DNA from: Lepidodermella squamata
Lineage: Eukaryota > Gastrotricha
Direction: 5' to 3'
Assembly (NCBI GenBank): GCA_047495785.1
Contig: JBLDXI010000019.1
Coordinates: forward strand, 3,162,001 to 3,226,000
DNA: 64,000 nucleotides
Part shown: positions 1 through 13,400 of the stretch, in pieces
Position numbering within the stretch: position 1 is the first letter of the stretch
Layout of the letters: the number at the start of each line of letters is the position of its first letter
Position numbers and translations under genes: made by a program
The notes under the pieces: generated by a model
Told to the model about the DNA's origin: nothing
Databases searched by the model: none
The model's input: only the letters and a program-made list of their open reading frames with translations

Positions 1-377
1 TGCTTAATAAGTCATAATAGGTAAGTCAGATTTTATAACTTTAGTTTCATTAAACGTTTTGTGTTGAACTTCGCGAGCTGAATTGGCCACTGCAACCTAT
101 ACCAATTTGCAGCTGGGCATGATGCGACTTTTGAGTTACAGAATATTTTCGCTGTTTCATGGGTTGAGAATCAGAGGTTACCTTTTGATCCAATATAGGT
201 GATAATAAGGAATTATAGGGGATGAAATATGGCGCCTCGATTACATTTTTGTCTGAATTTTAGCGCTTCAGACAAATTGTCTGCCGGGATAACTTATCGC
301 CATGCTAAATCGATTTATTGATTACCTTCAGCAATCAGCTTTCATCAACAATCATTGATCTGATTTCCCATTTTTAG
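1..377 (+). other. Intron sequence upstream of the first visible GPCR exon
   Basis: No coding exon is visible here. The stretch ends in a pyrimidine-rich acceptor (TTTTTAG at 371-377) feeding the receptor exon that begins at 378, so it is read as the 3' part of an intron whose upstream exons lie outside the window. Confidence 0.6.
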
Positions 378-2468
378 GTACATGGCTATAGCCAAGCCGT
401 TGATATACAACACAAGTCATCGGCGCCAAATGTACGTAGCAATGGGCATTGGCGGAACTTGGCTCGTCAGTATTTTAGTCTCTGCACCTCTACTCCTCGG
501 CATGAACGAAGTTGCAAGCGGCAGCCGGCGAGAGAGGATTTGCGCAATCAACAATGGAACTTACGCCATCTACCTATCAGTTATCACGTTCTTCATACCG
601 AGCATCGCGATCGCGGTGCAGCATGTTGTAATTTTGCGAGCCCTCAACGAACGGGCGAGTAGGATCCGGTTAAGGGTCTACACCCCTCGGCAGTCGCTTA
701 TGGTTGGAGGTGCGACGACGGCAGCAGAACATAACCAGGTATTCCTAACGTGAAATTCGTGGAAAAATTAAGATTAGGCTCTAAGCTCGAAATTATAAAG
801 CTTCAACGCCTGAGCAACGGTTGCCAGGAATATGCATTTTAGCTAATTCTGTTATCACTAAAAGTTGAAGAAAATGGGAATTTATGGCGTGAGAACTTTT
901 GAGAACTTTGGAAATCAGTGATTGATAACGCTTAGGTATTCCTAGCAACAGCTTCTAAGGAAGGGGCGTCGATAAACTCTCAGAAGATTATACTCCCTGA
1001 GTCCTGAGTCTTGATATCATTGGTTTGATTGGCATACTCACGGTTTGTTCTATAGGCAATCGCCAAAGCCGACTCTCTCCCAACTGATTCGGTTGATAAC
1101 GTGTTCGCAAATCGGCCGGCGAGGCCCCGCCGCTGCCTCGTTAACAATTTCGTGATGAACCACGAAAGCCTTGACGAATTGAGCAACGAAGCTACGACAC
1201 CCATGGCTTCAGGCGATCATTTGAAACCTATTTCCCAACAAAACTCAAAAGCCGGCCTAGCGGGGAAGAAAGACATTTCGATGGATCAACTAACAGTTAG
1301 TTCAACCAACAGCAACAAACGGGCGAATAACAAGGATGCATTGAGTTTGTCCAAATCGTTGAGTTCAGATGACTTATCTTGTGGGAATGTTTCGTCGACT
1401 CATTCGCAAGCTCAGTCTCCTACGGCCGCGGTTCCTTTAGTTCCTGCTCAACCTAAAGTAAAGGCGAAGCTTTTCGTCAAGCAAAATCAAAGTGACCGAA
1501 CGACAACAAGAGTGACCGAAGTAATGCGACGGCATACCACTTTAGGTAATGAAGATTCAGATATCGCCCTTATTTTATGACTAACGTTTTGTTAAAATGA
1601 TCATAGGTCGGGGTCAGTCGATGTTGGAAACCGATGAATCCTCCGTGACAACATCGAGTCGTAACACTGTTACTACAACCATAGTAATGCATATGCCTCG
1701 GCCTGCGTCATTCGTAGCCAGCCAATCCACAGCCAAACGGCAACATATGAGCGAGAGTGCCGTTATTCCGCCTTTGCGAGCATCGCTTCGAGAACGATTA
1801 CAAAACCGTTTTTCCACCCAGTCCTCGCCAGCTAAATATCGAACTAGTGACATCCCTTCAGTCCCGCTTGAGGTCAACATCATAAACCCGAATATTTTCA
1901 ATAATTGTAATGGGCTGCAAAATGGTTCTTATAATTGTGGAAATACAGCTGGAGGTTTGCTAACATAAATTATGGTTTATTTCTCTTATTGGAATTGCTT
2001 GTAGGTAATCAAAATGGAGGGAAAGGTAAACGTCGTCCATCTAAGCGCCTGTCTTTAAACGGCGGCGTGAGTTCTGAGCGAAGCGCTTCTATGTCTTCGA
2101 CCCGTATTTTAAAAGAAGACCGAGCCATCGCTATGCTTTTCATCATAACTCTCGGATTCTTCACCTGTTGGCTGCCCTACTTCGTCGCAACCATCGCGAA
2201 CGGAGTTCAAGAGTCACTGGTTCCTTCCATTGTAATAGATGCGCTTCGTTGGCTGGGTCACGTCAATTCGACTATGAACCCGATTTTCTACGGCATTTTC
2301 AATAAGGAATTCAGACTTGCTATCTGGCGAAGGATTACCCTTCAACCGGCATTACCAAGCCAAATGTCGCGAGCGCCCTCAGTAGCAAGCCAAATCGGAG
2401 GGGTTGGTTTGAGTTTGCTCTACCAGGCTGCAACAAGGCTCAATAACGAACCAGGAGCAAAATGCTGA
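378..2468 (+). CDS. Amine-type rhodopsin-family GPCR, 5' part missing
   Basis: Four exons are visible: 378-738, 1056-1545, 1607-1954 and 2005-2468, joined in phases 0, 1 and 1, giving about 553 residues ending in TGA. The first exon starts with one base completing a codon and then Y-MAIAKPL, which is the segment just after the DR of the DRY motif, so TM1-TM3 lie upstream of the window. TM4 (WLVSILVSAPLLLG), a loop cysteine (RICAIN), TM5 (IYLSVITFFIPSIAIAV), a very long third intracellular loop of more than 300 Ser/Thr/Arg-rich residues, TM6 with FFTCWLPYF and TM7 with NSTMNPIFY follow. The NPxxY and CWLPY motifs and the long loop fit octopamine, dopamine or serotonin receptors at the plasma membrane coupling to G proteins; the ligand cannot be decided. 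A polyA signal AATAAA lies at 2565-2570. Confidence 0.88.
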
Positions 2469-2882
2469 AATGGTTTCAGTCAGAACATTTCGGGCAGCTG
2501 AAAATCAAAATTTATTGAAAGGCAGCGAAATTTTTCATTTTTCACATTTTTCAGAAGTATTTGAAATAAACAAATGTTAAAGATGTTCTCTACTTGAAAT
2601 TCAAAGTTTACAGTTTATGTAGGCCTATCGATATTTTTTCAGATCAAGTGAGGGGAGAATCAGCTATCCGCTACAAGAGCTTAGAGAAATTATCGATGAA
2701 GAACTATTGTAGAAGGATGCCTGGGAAATAGGATATCAATCAAAGGCAGAAATAGGTGTGGAGATTACTCAGTTATACTGGGATTAATCAAAATTCTGTC
2801 AGCGAAAAAACGTAGAATCAATCATCCTCGTAATTCATTTCTATCGCAGCTGCTGGTTAACTGGGTGCATAGATGCTCGTTA
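2469..2882. other. Convergent intergenic region
   Basis: 3' flank between the plus-strand receptor and the minus-strand discoidin/LamG gene A. It holds the receptor polyA signal at 2565-2570. I see no further gene. Confidence 0.6.
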
Positions 2883-5800
2883 TCAGTAGATCGTAAATCG
2901 AGCGAACCGTATTGTAGCAGATCCAAGTTTTTCGATTTGAACATAGCGATCAGTTATTGGCGGGGTGCAATGCGCAAAGATCGACTGGCCCTGGGCCACG
3001 TTCGGCATTCGCGAGTCACCATTCCATATATCACAGATCTGATTTTGTGAAAGTTGAGCGCCGGCGTATTTTCCGACCCGTGTGACTAGTTTCAACGTGC
3101 CAAGATTGTTTTCGTCAGCCCAGCCTTTAGTCGGGCTCGTCATTATAACAACTTTCGATACCGCTGTTTCAGTTCCAAGGTCGATTTGAAACCAGCCTAC
3201 CGTTGTTGCTGCCGCGATGGTTAACGGTCCGGGTTTGGTCAGAGCTGCTAGAAGTGGGGCCATTATTCCTGTAATATTCGTTGAGACGATTTTGTTCTGA
3301 GCCATGTCGGTCCCCGTCTCGAAGTACGCTCTAAGCTGGCATAAATCGATATACTGGCCACCTGCAGTACCTGCAACCGTCAGATATCGGCCAAAAACAG
3401 GCGCCGCACACGTGACCAGACTTCGACTACCATAGGGCAGATTTGTGTTACCACAGAGAGTACCAGCCGTTGTTGAACTTGTAGGCAAGGCAGTGTTCAC
3501 ATTGATTGCAAGATCATTTGTTGGAAATTCAGAAATAAACGAGCCGTAGTTGCAACCTTTGAAACTGAATCTACCTGTTGGTCTACCAATGAACACGTCA
3601 ATGACAAGCCGAATTGCCAGGGTAACTAACGGCGGTTTCAGATAACCAGCAGTCGGCTGAGGGTTGCTTGAAGCTGACGGTCCGTCGAAGACGTGGATCC
3701 TCCATCCGAAATTTTGCCTCGTGTAAGCAACCCACTGATTCACACCGTTTAAACTGCTCATTAGATGGTACTTCGTTATCCAGGCCGTTTGATCCGGGCT
3801 GCACTGAACCAATACGGCCGTGACTATTCGAGAGCTTGCGAATCTCGCCTGTATCCAGGGCTGGCCGTCAGTTGCTAATGGAGTCCAGCTATCGATTCCA
3901 TCGACAGCGTACAAGTTAGGATTCGTATTTGTTGTTGATGAAGAAACCGTTGCAGTAACTTGAGTATCGAATAGCTCGAGCTTGCACGAAACATCTTGGA
4001 ATCAATCATTATTTAAGTTTTGCCTAAATCTAATGATATATAAATTACGTAAACATCCGCGTATGAGCAACCGCATGCCGATTCCACCAGACCATGACAG
4101 AGGCACTATTCGCACGCTTCTCGCAACCAAGTATGGTCTCAAGAAGTTCCATACAACCCCAGTTGCATCTGAGTTACCAGCAAATATCTGTTCAGATCGA
4201 GGCAAATCTCAGCAAACTTCCGTGATGGGAAGATCATACCTTATCGGTACAACTCTGGTCTTTGTAAACTATAGCGTTGCGTAGCAATTGGAAAGATGTA
4301 ACAAAGAAGCCTGTGCTATAGTCGCCCTGAGTTGCGACTGCCGTAACTATGCGATCTTCCTTGAACAGAATGTCCAAATATTCATTGATTAGGGAAAGAG
4401 GCTGCCAGCAGCAAGCCACAGAGCCACTTGTGGTAGCATTCCCGACCCACAGATTGTTCAGGCGATATTGATTGAATTGAACACCAGCTGCGGATGTGAA
4501 AAACGAGCTAGGCGTTATTGTGGCCGATAACGTAAGGTCGACCTCGCAGGAATGTCCCTGAACTACAAGGAGCAAAACGCCTTATTGAATAGTAATGACT
4601 GTTACTATAAAACTTACGAGAAGTAGGAGCAGGGCATTGTGACGCCAATTCCATGGCTAGGTATTGATCCAAGTAAGTTTGATAAATGCTGTAGCAGGCG
4701 AACTCGCCCTTAGCTTGAAACAAGTCATACAAGTTCCGCCCCATTACTAACCGGTCAATTGGCAAGTGCGTAGAATCTGGGAATGGCACTGATAGTACCC
4801 TCGCACCATTTACGAAGCCTTCGAATTTCATTGAACCAGTTGTCATATCGTGGGTTAGCATGTGGTGCGTCCATGTGTTCAGTAAATTCGAGTAGGTCCA
4901 GTTATAGCTTCCGCCTCTCCAATACCAAGTGCCTGCCGCGTTCAAGTAAGACACATAGCCTATCTCCCTCGGAGTTTTAAACTGAATCCAATGTTTCGGA
5001 TTGACCGTAATCTGATTTACAGAAATAATCGGCACGACAACGTTATTCGCCGTCTCCTTGCTGTAGAAATAGACTGCCATGGTGTATGAGGTGGAACCGA
5101 ACAGTTGGGACGATGCAGTCGTGTAGTAGTAGTTGTCCTCTGGCGAGGATGTCGCGAGAGCCCAAATCGAGTTGCTCCCAGACCGCCATGGATACCCGGT
5201 GCCATTGGTCTTGGCAGTTGCCGGCTGACTGCTGAGTACGTCATTGGTTGGGTTGTCCAGTGACGCTGCACTGAATGAATTATCGAACGGGGAATTAGCG
5301 GTGCTGCGCATGGCCGGTGCCGCTGTCATTGGACATCGCTTCAACGAGTAAATCTGCCGGCTGGTCAGCGCCACTCCATAGAAATGTGCGCAGGCGACTT
5401 TTATCGGGGCGTAACCACCAAATGCCATGTAAGGGGTGTTTGTCTTGGCTCCGCCGTTACAAGCTGCGGTGCCAGATGCAACCATCTCACCGTCTAGATA
5501 TATGAAATATCTTGACCCAAGCGAATAGTAGACAAAGCCAATAAATGCCCAGTTGTTCAATGCTAATCTCACGCTTGAAGCTATCGGGGCTGGGACTACG
5601 TCAAGGCGGCATGTGAATTTGGCAGTTAGTGTTCCGTTGTTCATGGATACGTGAACTGTTGAGTTATTAGCGTCGGAATCATAAAACCAGCCGAATAGAA
5701 TTCCATTCAGCGATTCAGTTGGCATGATGTGAGCAAGCACAGTGAACGACCAAACTAAGTCCAATGGGTTCCCATTTGATGGCGCAATGAGGCGCGAGGT

Positions 5801-8635
5801 ATTAGTTGGCAGCTCATAGGCGCTGTGCATGACGATATTCGGCGTACTGACAAAACGAAATTCGAGATCACATTTCACTCACCTATCGAGGAAGCTGTAC
5901 ATTTTGCTGCACACAGCGTTTACTGGAGTGAAGCTTGGAGTAGTTCCTATTGCAGGATTTGGATTGCAATTGAATGGGTATACTGCGCGCGGTGCTGGTG
6001 CTAAGGATGCAAAAGTAACATGAGTTACACGGTGAAAGGTGAAACCTTAGCGGGAACATTGAAAAGCCTCTCTGAGGAAGCTAACTCTTATATGCAATGA
6101 TAAATGCAAAACCGTGTATTTTTCGAGAATCTCTTGCTCCAAGCTGACCATTAATCTCAAAATCCAAAGAAATTTCAGTAATAAAGTTAGCTATACAATT
6201 CAACAACCCTATTTCGAAACATAAGACTTAGTGTAGGTCTCATGTCTCGAAACAGCCCGAGAACTTTGGGTTTAAACTTACTCGTCCATGGGCACGTCAT
6301 TGCCTGGTCTATTTCAGACTTGTCGAGGCTACGCTTGTACATCTGCATGCACGCCATGCGTCCAGTCCAGGCACTTCTCATCTGGACATACTGCGATAGT
6401 CTGAAAGCGTCAGAGCAACCGATATGAGAAATGGCTCGGTCATAACCATCAATGTAGATCCTGGCAATGCCTGTTTTGCAGTCAAGAGTGAACGCAAAAA
6501 AGAACCACCGGTTCGTCGGGACAAGAACATCGTTAGACGGCCAGAGCCACGATGTAGTCCCGGCAGAATAGTCGATTTTAACACCCGAGGTCGGGAGTAT
6601 ATCTATGGTGAGTCGCATTTGATAGTACTGAGCCTTGCTTCGGATAAGAGAAACAGTAGTGTTGGTTGTGCTTGGATAGAAGATCCAAAGAGCGTAGGTC
6701 CAGCCGTTATTCTGATCCAAATCTAGCCCGACTGTAGGGATAACTATTTTCGAATCCTGGTTAGTCCATTGCAAAGATCCACCCGGTCGGTTGTCGATCC
6801 CATTGCCGTAGCCGTTAGTCATTGATAAAGGCAAGATTGCGTTGTTACCATTGTGAGATAAATCATCGCCGCCTCGCACGTAGTCGAACAGCCACAGGCC
6901 GTCAGGATTCAGAAATACAAGAGCTGGCAAATTTGGCGCTACTACTTCCACCTTATTGATGGTCCTGTTCGATCCTAAATCGTATGTGATGAAAGGAGCA
7001 GTCGATAAATAAATATCGCCGAGCCTGGTGCAGTTCGGAGTAAGCTGCTCGTTGATTCCTCTCTGGGATGTGAGAACACTGGGCGGTGGCAGCGTGGTGT
7101 CCAAAGTGGAGTTCACTACCACAGGGGCATTGTTGGCGAGGTTCTCCAGGTATCGAGGAATTCCTGAAAAGGATGGATTTGTCAAGGTAAAAGTTAACTA
7201 TTGATTATACTCTTGCATCCTAATATCTCCACCCTGTAGCAAACCAGCATTGGACTTCCAAGAGGAAAGAAGCCAAAAACTCGACCGGTTATGGGACGAG
7301 GCAACATAACGATGACTATTTTTGTTGCATCCGTGTTCCTTCCAGCGACTGCGGATTTGTCATCATTTCGGATATCTATCCAGTCATCACTAGGCTGAAC
7401 TTTGTACGCAAAATTCATAACCTTTACCCATTTGTTGACATCAGAGCAGCCTTGCATCTCGAAGGCATTCACGATTGTCTGCTTTAGAAGATCAATTGCC
7501 AAGTAATACGGATTGACACTAGCTGCCAGGCCCCACTGAAGACGGGCGTAGTAGGGCGGTATCGTATAACTGGGTATCGAAAACTGGCTGTCTTCAATCT
7601 CACCATTCCCGACCCCGAGCGGTTCCATACAGTTCGCTGAGCAACCGTAAAACCTAAATTTGGCACAACGTGTCCAAGTTCCTGTGCCATTCTCGATGGT
7701 TGAAGAAATTTTGAAGTATCGCAAGAGGATCGGTTGGAAAAACGTGAAGGTTGAGACAGCAGATGAAATCGGATTGACGAGCTTCAAATCATAGGAATTG
7801 AATGAAATCAATGCTTTTAGAATATATAATATATGAGTCTTACCTGCTGAACGCCTCGACCATTAGCCACGGTCGGATAGGCGATATCATCCAAGCTGTA
7901 ATCCATACGGAATTGGACGAAGCACCAGTTGCTTGCGCATTGGTACTGAAATTGGGTCAGCCAGACAAACCGCTGCAAATCTACCTTGAACCACGCGCCA
8001 ACTGGTGCATTGTTGGCGAGACATGCAAATCGCCCATGATACGAGCTGATTCTTGCGAACGCGGGATGGTCATCCATTAGTGTTGGGTAGACAGTGTTAA
8101 TTGTCGATGAAACAGAGCTGTAGCTAGAATCGCTGGTGAAGCTGGTATCGAAGTCGAGATTTTCAACAGGGCTGCTCGGCTCGGAGTCTGTTGCATATCG
8201 CTTCCAACACGGGCACTGTCTTGCTAATTTAAGAATTGTTTCATAGTAAGATCCACTTGTGCATGAAGCTTTCTTTGATGAGCACTGATTCGACTTGCTC
8301 ATGACGCTTCGCCCGGTCGAAACAAACGCGGTGAAGTCGCTATTAGCTGACTGCATCATTAGAATAGATCCATCAGGCGAAGCTTTGAACAGGGCGCAGC
8401 TCTTCGTGCTTTTACGATAGTGCGCTGATAAGCAGGCGGGCTCGGCTCCACACAAGTTGGCACACATTGAGTCCTGAGGCACATTTACGACAAGTAACTG
8501 CAAAGTGTTCAAATTCGGCAATCCACTCGATGCTACAGGAGAAAACACTGTGTTGTCATAGCGTTTGAAGTTGGACCCGGCTTGTACTAACACATCTACG
8601 ATTGTCGTTAGTAGAATTGCTATGCTAGCCTGCAT
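2883..8635 (-). CDS. Secreted multi-domain discoidin/laminin-G protein (paralogue A)
   Basis: Eight exons read on the minus strand: 8635-7844, 7781-7211, 7163-6282, 6000-5883, 5822-4618, 4562-4240, 4187-4049, 3994-2883. All phases match and the total is 5,142 nt (1,713 residues plus stop). A signal peptide (residues 1-20) is followed by an apple/PAN-like cysteine module (CANLCGAEPACLSAHY), a discoidin module, a typical discoidin module starting CMEPLGVGNGEIEDSQFS (about 315-453), a degenerate discoidin/fucolectin-like module, three laminin-G-like jelly-roll modules (about 580-1189; IYIDGYDRA and IYLDGEMV strands), and discoidin modules to the end (IFAGNSDATGVVWN; GIGMRLLIRGC). No membrane anchor is seen. 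It is probably an extracellular adhesive or carbohydrate/lipid-binding protein. The acceptor of exon 5 could instead be at 5846; 5822 is preferred because paralogue B splices at the equivalent point. Confidence 0.85.
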
Positions 8636-9613
8636 GATGATGGCCTGATAAAGTCTTTAAAACAGTTCAGTATTTTTGAGCAATGTTCCCGCAGGAAATT
8701 TTGCACCAGGGAAACCTTCTGTCGCCACTGAGATGGATCAAATCGATTTGTTTCCTATTAACTATCGGGTTCTGGCCTGTAAATCTTTTTCATAGTTATC
8801 AATGCTTTGCTAACACCTTTGGTTTTCTTTACTTCGGCGAGGTTCTGCATTTCAAAGCCTGCCAATCACTTCCAGCAAATTATTCAGGTGTTTCCGCTTT
8901 TTTGCAGTCAGGTGCGAGGGGCTGCTCGCTCGCTCGGGTGTAATTATGATTTTTCTCTCCAAGCCTGGCGAAACGCTGCCGCTCTTCAATCCAGCAAGAG
9001 AACAGCAACGTGGAAATTATAAAAATTAGCCCGAATCTGCGTGTTATCGATCCATCATCCCAAGGCCGAAATTATGTCTTTTAGTGAATAAAAAAGACAA
9101 CGACTTGCGCTATGGCTACCAATAAACGAAAAATGCCAGCATTTAAGCATGAAAACAAATTGGATCGAACATGCTTACTATACTATGACAGGCAGAAGTT
9201 CCGCACGGTGAGCAAAACGTTGAAAGCAGGCACGAGCCACGATTTCTCTCCATGAGAAAAGTCGCGGACTTTATTGCGGGCTCACGAAAATGACCTTGAA
9301 GATTGTCGATTAGTTTCACAAAAAGTTTTATTAGTGTTCATATTCATGAGACATGCTGATTATTACTCATTATACCGAATTTCTGGTTTACGGCTTCCCA
9401 AAAAATTGCATGGAGCATTTCGAGGTCGGGAATGTTGCCAAATAAGCCAAAAATCACGCTTGCTCTGTTTCAGCTACGTTTTCTCCGTCCAGTCAGCCGC
9501 GCGGAACTCCTGACTGTCACTGTATTAGAAGATAATTGCTTTTTTCAACGCAGTGAAAACGAGTGTGGGAAACTGGATCCTTCGTCCTTGAGCTAGTTAC
9601 ACCTAGTTATCTC

Positions 9614-9720
9614 CTATTTATTTATTTATTTAGAAACTGTGCCGCCTAAGAGAGGGCGGTTTGACAAAGGTGAATTTGAGAATGAAACAGGTCATTACAG
9701 GACAGATTATTAGGCGGAGA
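9614..9720 (-). repeat. Possible LINE 3'-end remnant
   Basis: Read on the minus strand, a GC hairpin (ACCGCCCTCTCTTAGGCGGC) is followed by an (AAAT)n tail at 9614-9631. Hairpin-plus-microsatellite tails are typical of RTE/CR1/L2-type LINE 3' ends, and the RTE-like LINE at 11950 ends in a similar way. No coding sequence remains. Confidence 0.3.
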
Positions 9721-9841
9721 AAAATTGCGAATTAATCCAAGAATTAGCCAGTAAAAAATGGAAAATAAGTGTATTTAGCTCATTAAAACTCGCATATTTA
9801 TATTCTTACATTTTCGAAAAGTGTAAATTAGTGAATAGCTA

Positions 9842-9987
9842 CAGTGAAACCCCGATTCCCCGTCTTCTGCGGTTCCACGAAAATCCTGTCGGGAAATCAA
9901 GTTAGTTTTGCGTGTAATTTCCCTCCTTACATATCGCGATTTTCCGTCAGACAGGAAATCAGGTGACTGGAAATCGGGGTTCAACTG
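9842..9987. mobile_element. 146-bp pogo/Tigger-like MITE
   Basis: Terminal inverted repeats start CAGTGAAACCCCGATT at the left and, reverse-complemented, CAGTTGAACCCCGATTTCC at the right. A TA dinucleotide flanks each side (9840-9841 and 9988-9989), the usual Tc1/mariner/pogo target duplication. There is no coding capacity. Confidence 0.8.
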
Positions 9988-10183
9988 TACTAGGTTTTAA
10001 TGTCAATGTTCGAGTCTAAATGATTGGTGTACTGCTCAAATGTTTTCAAAAAGACAGTATGCTTCTGAAACATGGACAATATATAGTCGGCTAGTCATCT
10101 GGGAGCAATATTCACCAGAATGTTTCCTCGTTTCTTCAACATTTATGTGGTAGATTTGAACTATTTGTACATAATTTTTTAAA

Positions 10184-10236
10184 ACTAACCCTAACCCCAC
10201 TCTTAAATCTTGACCCTAACCCTAACCCTAATCCTA
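10184..10236. repeat. Short interstitial telomere-like tract
   Basis: Several imperfect CCCTAA units (AACCCTAACCCC, then ACCCTAACCCTAACCCTAATCC) are seen in an AT-rich intergenic stretch. Confidence 0.7.
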
Positions 10237-10445
10237 ATTGAGAAAACCCAAAAAATTCGTGAAATAACCAAGTTCAATTTTAAAAATTATGTAAAAATAT
10301 TTAAAATAATATATCACACAATTATGCACAAATAGGCACTTTGATAATATAATGAGAGAAGCTCAAACTAGACTAACCACAGAGTAATTATCGGTAAAGA
10401 ACTCAGCGTTGCATTAGGTAATCTGACAAAAATGATTGCACGTAT

Positions 10446-13400
10446 TCAATAAATCATGAAACGGCCGAATTGAATAACAGCTGAGCCCTGTTTCTCGATC
10501 TGAACATATCGCCCAGTTATCGGCGGAGTGCAGTGCGCAACGATCAAGTGGCCAGGGACCATGTTCGGCATACGCAGGCCACTATTCCATATATCACAGA
10601 TCGGATTACCCGAAAGTAGGGCGCCGGCAGAATTCCCAACCCGAATGATCAACTTCATAGTCCCAAGATTGGTAAAATCAACCCAATTACTTGAAGTGGG
10701 TGTCATTATTGCGATTTTCGAGACAGCTATCTCCGTACCGAGATCGACCTGAAACCACCCTAGCGTTACGGCAGCGGAAGCCAGTGTGGTTCCAGGATTG
10801 GGTGTAGTCAATGCCACAAGCGTCGTCGCAGATATTCCTGTTGCATTTGTGGTGACAATTTTGTTCTGAGCCAAATCAGTTGCTGTCTCAGAGTACACTC
10901 TAATCTGACATATTTCCAGGGGCTGGGCGACGCTCCAGCTCACTAGAGTCAAATATCGCCCGGTGAGAGGCGACGGGCATGTAATCAAAATGCGGCTGCA
11001 ATAAGGCTGACCTACGTTAGCGCAGTTCGGTTGAGCATCAATGACACCCAAACTTGTGGGCAAAACGTTGCCCACGCGAACTGCGATACTTGTGGTGGGG
11101 AAATCCAAGTAAAACGAGTTGTAGCTGCAGCCTTTAAACCCGAATCGACCTGTAGGCGTTACAATGAATTCGTCAATAACGATACGTACCGCCAGGGTAA
11201 CTAGCTGCGGGTTCAAGTAGGTAACGGCTGGCTGGGGATTGCTAGCAGCTGATGGTCCGTCGAAAATTCGAATTCGTGAACCATTTGTTTGCATAGTATA
11301 AGCAACCCAGTGGGTCAAGGCGTTCAAACTACTCATTAGATGATATTTAGTTATCCAAGCGGTTTGATCAGGCCTGCATTGGACTAAGACCGCGGTAACT
11401 ATCCGGGAGGCTGCAAATGTCGCCTGAATCCAGGGCTGGCGGTCGGTTGCCAATGGAGTCCAAGTAAATTTCCAATCAACAGCGTAAAAGCTAGGATTAA
11501 TTGTTGTTGTTGCAGAAGAAACTGTTGCCTTGACATCACTGTCAAACAATTCGAGCTTGCAGGACATATCTAGTATTTTAGAAATTCAACGAAATATTTA
11601 TAATAAGACTAAAATTTAATACGTGGACATCCTCGTATGAGAAATCGCATTCCGATGCCACCAGACCATGAGAGCGGTATAATTATTACGCGCCTCGCAG
11701 CCAAAAATGGTCGCAAGAAGTTCCATACGACTCCGGTCGCATCTGAGTTACCAGCAAACGTCTGAATAAAATTAATTATAAAATTGCACCGCGAAATTGT
11801 TGTTCAAGCCAGTTCATTCTGTCAGTTTTAAGGTGACAGATGGGTTACATGTGTGTTTTACATTTGTGTCGTAGTTAAAGTGGATAATCATTTAATTTAT
11901 TCTTGATAATAGCCGCTTTTACACTACTACTAAGCGAATGGTAAATGATAATAATAATAATAATAATAATAATAATGTTTTTATTTATCCTCTTCGGGAC
12001 TGAGCGTCGTGTACCGTTTCCGGTTTTGAAGAGGGCGAAGGCAGGCGAAGAATGATCCTCACCCACCCCCACAGTCGAGGATTCTGCTTTTTGTATAGAA
12101 TTCGTAATTTTCAATCGAGTTAACAACCATGCGCCATTCATCTTTTTCAAAAGAAACCGATTCCACTAGTTGGACATCGGGAATAATTTTGATCTCAAAA
12201 TCCTTTTCGCCGGGATTTTTTCTATTTTCTCGTTTCTTAGTGGCTTTATTTTTCTTATCTTTGACCTTATTGTTCTTATTGGTTTTCTTTTTCCGGCGAA
12301 TTTCCTTAGTAAGACCTACTTTAATTAGGCTTCTATGCACTCCGTTGATCCATCTGGTTCGAGGTCTACCTCTGGGTGCAAACCACCCAAGCGGAGGCGT
12401 CCAAATATATATTTTGTGTATTAGTCCTTCTACGTCATAGTCACGTGACCTAATTATGTGCCCTAGATACCTTAGCCTTTGTTTTTCAACAATGCGGCTC
12501 ACTTCAATGAGACCTCCGCATAACGCAAGTCGAATGTCTATATTTGGAATATAGTCCATTAGGTGGACACCTACTATAGATCGAAGCCATCGATATTCTA
12601 TAGTGTTTAGTCTATTTTCTTGGGCTATCGATATGTTCCACGATTCGCAGGCGTAAATGATGGTAGGTATTATAACACATGTCAGTACCTTAAGTTTTGT
12701 AGCTATGGAAACCTGACTTTTGTTGCGCATGAATTTATTCATGGCGCCGAAAACACTGCCTGCCTTAGAAATTCTGTAGTTTAGTTCCTCATCGATTTTG
12801 CCGTCACTGGTAATAATGCTCCCTAAATATTTAAATTTGGTCACTTTTTCAAGTTTTTTCCCGTTCAATTCCAATTCGTAATTTTGAGTGGCTGACTCGT
12901 CCCTAGAAATAATCTTATATTGAGTTTTTGCCGCGTTAATTTTCAGACCCAATTCGGTGCAAGCCAAATCGAAAATGTGAAGTAGTCGTGAAATTTCGTC
13001 GTGGTTCATGCCTAAAAGTGTTCCGTCGTCAGCAAACGCTAGTAAATTTAAAAAATCAGTCTCGCTCATAGCGGTCTCGCTGTTTGCGGTCTCGCTAATA
13101 GGAAAGCCTAATTTTTCAGCAGATATTTTTTCGCAAATTTTGTTGAAGGTCGCTATGAATAGCAAAGGAGACAACGGGTAACCCTGTCTTAGTCCCCTGG
13201 TAACATAGAAGAAATCTGAGAGCTCAGAATCGACTCTAACAGCAACTTTATTTACTTTATATAGACTTTGAATAGCTTCAATTAAGCTGGGTTCTACACC
13301 CATATTTTGGAGGGCGGCCCATACTTTTTCCCTGTCCACCAGATCATAGGCTTTTTCGAGATCGATGAAGACTAGGTGGAGTTCCTTCTTAAAGAATATA

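Larger units (their letters stand above)
8636..10445. other. Intergenic region between paralogues A and B
   Basis: This is the 5' flank of gene A and the 3' flank of gene B. It holds a possible LINE 3' remnant near 9614, a short pogo-like element at 9842-9987 and a telomere-like tract at 10184-10236. The open frames here are short and look random. Confidence 0.6.

Noticed and set aside
12129-12440. Plus-strand open frame rich in Phe/Leu
   Set aside because: It is antisense to the lysine-rich C-terminus of the RTE-like LINE.
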